Below, in pieces: positions 6,107-7,788 of a stretch of DNA of 7,788 nt. This stretch comes from Clostridiales bacterium (GTDB lineage: Bacteria > Bacillota > Clostridia > Lachnospirales > Lachnospiraceae). A program made the translations under genes and the position numbers. The DNA lies in NCBI GenBank assembly GCA_019420425.1, contig JAHZHG010000120.1, forward strand, positions 1 through 7,788, written 5' to 3'. Position 1 is the first letter of the stretch; every line of letters begins with the position of its first letter. Under the pieces are notes generated by a model. That model did not search any database, was not told the DNA's origin, and saw nothing but the letters and a program-made list of their open reading frames with translations.

Positions 6107-7285
6107 TTGAAGATTACAAAGATTGTACCTTTTTGCGTTTTCTCGTTTCGCACAAACTTTGTGTTTGTAAAAGTGGAAACAGATGAAGGGATTTCCGGTG
6201 TTGGGGAAGGCACGCTGGAATACAAGGAGCATGCGCTCCTGGGGGCAATTCAGGATATAGAGCGTGTTTTGATCGGGAAGGATCCGATGCAGGCGGAGAA
6301 GATTACTCATGAGCTGTATCGGGATTCCTACTGGAGAGTGGGCCCGGTGCTGCAAAGCGCCATCTCGGCTGTCGAGATGGCTCTCTGGGATATAAAGGGA
6401 AAGCGTTACGGTATTCCTGTGTATGAACTGCTGGGCGGAAAGGTGCGGGAGGAAATCCGTATGTATGCCAATGGATGGTTTTCCGGGGCAAAGGAGCCAG
6501 ACGAATTTGCCGAGGCAGCCAAGAAGGCCGTGGCAAAGGGGGTTACGGCATTAAAGTGGGATCCCTTTGGAAAGAGCTATATGGAACTGGGAAGAAAGGA
6601 GTTTACCCACGCCATGGATGTGGTCGCTGCGGTGCGGGATGCGGTGGGAAGGGACGTAGATCTGATGATTGAGGGACATGGACGGTTTGACGTGGCCACC
6701 GGAATCCGGATCGCACAGGCACTGAAGCCGTATGACCCTATGTTTTTCGAGGAACCGACTCCGCCAGACTGCCTTGACGCCCTGGCAGAGGTACATAGAA
6801 AATCTCCGGTTCCGATTTCAGCAGGAGAACGGATTTACAGCGTGATGCAGTTCAGGGAGTTTCTGGATAAGGGCTGTGCAGATTTTGCCCAGCCCGATGT
6901 GAGTCACTGCGGCGGGATCATGGCGGTAAAGGAAATGGCGGCAATGGCAAAAACCCATTATGTCGCTATGGCGCCCCACAATCCAAGCGGGCCGGTGGCG
7001 AATGCGGCTGCACTACAGCTGGCAGGCTGTCTCACCAATTACCGGATTCTGGAGATTATGTATACGGATGTGGACTGGCGAAAGGAACTTACGGATGAGC
7101 ACGTGGTGTTCCACGAGGGCTGTATTCGGATCCCGGACAAGCCCGGGCTGGGGCTGGAGCTGTGTGAGGAGGCGTGTCTTGCCCATCCCTTTGAGCCGGT
7201 GGATCTCCGGCACTATAAAGGAACGCTGACGAATATCCGCCCGGCAGGACGAACGGCATTTTATTTTGAAGGAATAGAGTCCTAG
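6107..7285 (+). CDS. Enolase-superfamily sugar-acid dehydratase (mandelate racemase/galactonate dehydratase-like)
   Basis: This 392-residue protein has the full length of the mandelate racemase group of the enolase superfamily. An N-terminal alpha+beta capping domain (1-115, with VETDEGISG and MALWDIKGK) precedes a beta/alpha barrel. Visible active-site residues: K150-W-D152 on the second strand; magnesium ligands E189 (IEGHGR), E215 (FFEEP) and E241 (SAGER); H191 beside the first ligand, as in DgoD; the D264/H291 pair (QPDVSHCGG, APHNPSGP); and E316 on the last strand. The family removes a proton next to a carboxylate and then water, giving a 2-keto-3-deoxy sugar acid. E189 stands where E. 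coli DgoD has Asp, and K-x-D replaces its K-x-N, so the substrate may differ from galactonate. The start codon is TTG. It follows the lactonase gene by 14 bases and precedes a paralogue by 13. Galactonate, gluconate, arabinonate or an aldarate are all possible. Confidence 0.92.
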   Translation: MKITKIVPFCVFSFRTNFVFVKVETDEGISGVGEGTLEYKEHALLGAIQDIERVLIGKDPMQAEKITHELYRDSYWRVGPVLQSAISAVEMALWDIKGKRYGIPVYELLGGKVREEIRMYANGWFSGAKEPDEFAEAAKKAVAKGVTALKWDPFGKSYMELGRKEFTHAMDVVAAVRDAVGRDVDLMIEGHGRFDVATGIRIAQALKPYDPMFFEEPTPPDCLDALAEVHRKSPVPISAGERIYSVMQFREFLDKGCADFAQPDVSHCGGIMAVKEMAAMAKTHYVAMAPHNPSGPVANAAALQLAGCLTNYRILEIMYTDVDWRKELTDEHVVFHEGCIRIPDKPGLGLELCEEACLAHPFEPVDLRHYKGTLTNIRPAGRTAFYFEGIES

Positions 7286-7298
7286 AAGGAGAAAATGT

Positions 7299-7788
7299 AT
7301 GAAGATAACAGAACTTCACCTGTACCACATCCGTCCAAGATGGATGTTTCTGAAAATCGAGACGGATGAAGGCATCTGTGGCTGGGGCGAGCCTGTACTG
7401 GAGGGAAAAGCCCGCACGGTGGAGGCGGCAGTCAATGAGCTGCGGCCGGTCCTGATCGGCGAGGACCCGCTTTGCATCGAACAGCTGTGGCAGAGGATTT
7501 ATCGTGGCGCTTATTACCGGGGCGGCCCAATTCTGATGAGCGCCCTTTCCGGAATTGAGATGGCACTCTGGGATATTAAAGGAAAATACTATGGCCTTCC
7601 GGTATATGAGATGCTGGGCGGGTTGTGCAGAAAACGAGTGCGGATGTACGGGCATCTCAAGCCGGCGGGGCTGGCCGGAAGCTTCCCTCTGGAGGATATG
7701 CTGGCGCTGGCGGACAAGCGGCTGGAGGCCGGATTTACAGTGGTAAAATATTCAGTAATTCCGCCTATCCATCCCATAGATACGAAAA
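7299..7788 (+). CDS. Second enolase-superfamily dehydratase, DgoD-like, cut by window edge
   Basis: The first 163 residues are open to the right edge of the window and the rest is missing. The capping domain closely resembles E. coli D-galactonate dehydratase DgoD as I remember it: RPRWMFLKIETDEG (12-25), GWGEPVLEG (28-36), YRGGPILMSAL (73-83) and ALWDIKGK (89-96). The barrel begins with K150-Y-S (VVKYS) followed by a Pro/His stretch IPPIHPIDT. Metal ligands lie beyond the edge. It is a clear paralogue of the gene before it, sharing MKIT, ETDEGI, EMALWDIKGK and LGG. AAGGAG (7286-7291) is seven bases before ATG 7299; a nearer out-of-frame ATG at 7295 is not used. The pair may act on different stereoisomers or on successive steps. 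Galactonate dehydratase is the best guess, unproven. Confidence 0.85.
   Translation, partial: MKITELHLYHIRPRWMFLKIETDEGICGWGEPVLEGKARTVEAAVNELRPVLIGEDPLCIEQLWQRIYRGAYYRGGPILMSALSGIEMALWDIKGKYYGLPVYEMLGGLCRKRVRMYGHLKPAGLAGSFPLEDMLALADKRLEAGFTVVKYSVIPPIHPIDTK

Overview
The window looks like an accessory sugar-acid catabolism locus from a Gram-positive Clostridia-type bacterium, most likely of the Lachnospiraceae kind. This is inferred from strong AGGAGG-type ribosome binding sites before nearly every gene, TTG start codons, AT-rich intergenic DNA around more GC-balanced genes, and tight gene packing. Species cannot be told from the sequence.

Left part, minus strand (1-1353). A GntR/FCD-family repressor gene (543-1214) has its own sigma-A-type promoter (1325-1353) and a likely intrinsic terminator (462-514). 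Just beyond the terminator is a second well-formed minus-strand promoter (403-431). It fires into roughly 400 bases (1-396) with several compact hairpins and no convincing coding frame. I read this as a structured non-coding RNA that continues past the left edge. I cannot assign it to a known family.

Divergent control region (1215-1653). It carries the gntR promoter, one or more plus-strand promoters, and four copies of a GATCAA-type motif that are good candidate operators for the divergent regulator.

Right part, plus strand (1654-7788). Seven tightly spaced genes form one apparent operon: a three-part TRAP transporter (dctP, dctQ, dctM), an SDR-family dehydrogenase, a short UlaG-like metallo-beta-lactamase-fold hydrolase (probable lactonase), and two tandem enolase-superfamily sugar-acid dehydratases, the second cut by the window edge. 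A 15-bp hairpin without a U-run separates dctP from dctQ.

Working model (inference): an acid substrate such as a hexonate or hexuronate binds the extracellular DctP protein and enters through DctQM. Oxidation by the SDR may give a lactone, the UlaG-like enzyme would open it, and the dehydratases would turn the resulting aldonate or aldarate into a 2-keto-3-deoxy acid. The kinase and aldolase needed to finish such a pathway are not in the window. The GntR/FCD protein probably represses the operon until the substrate or an intermediate binds it.
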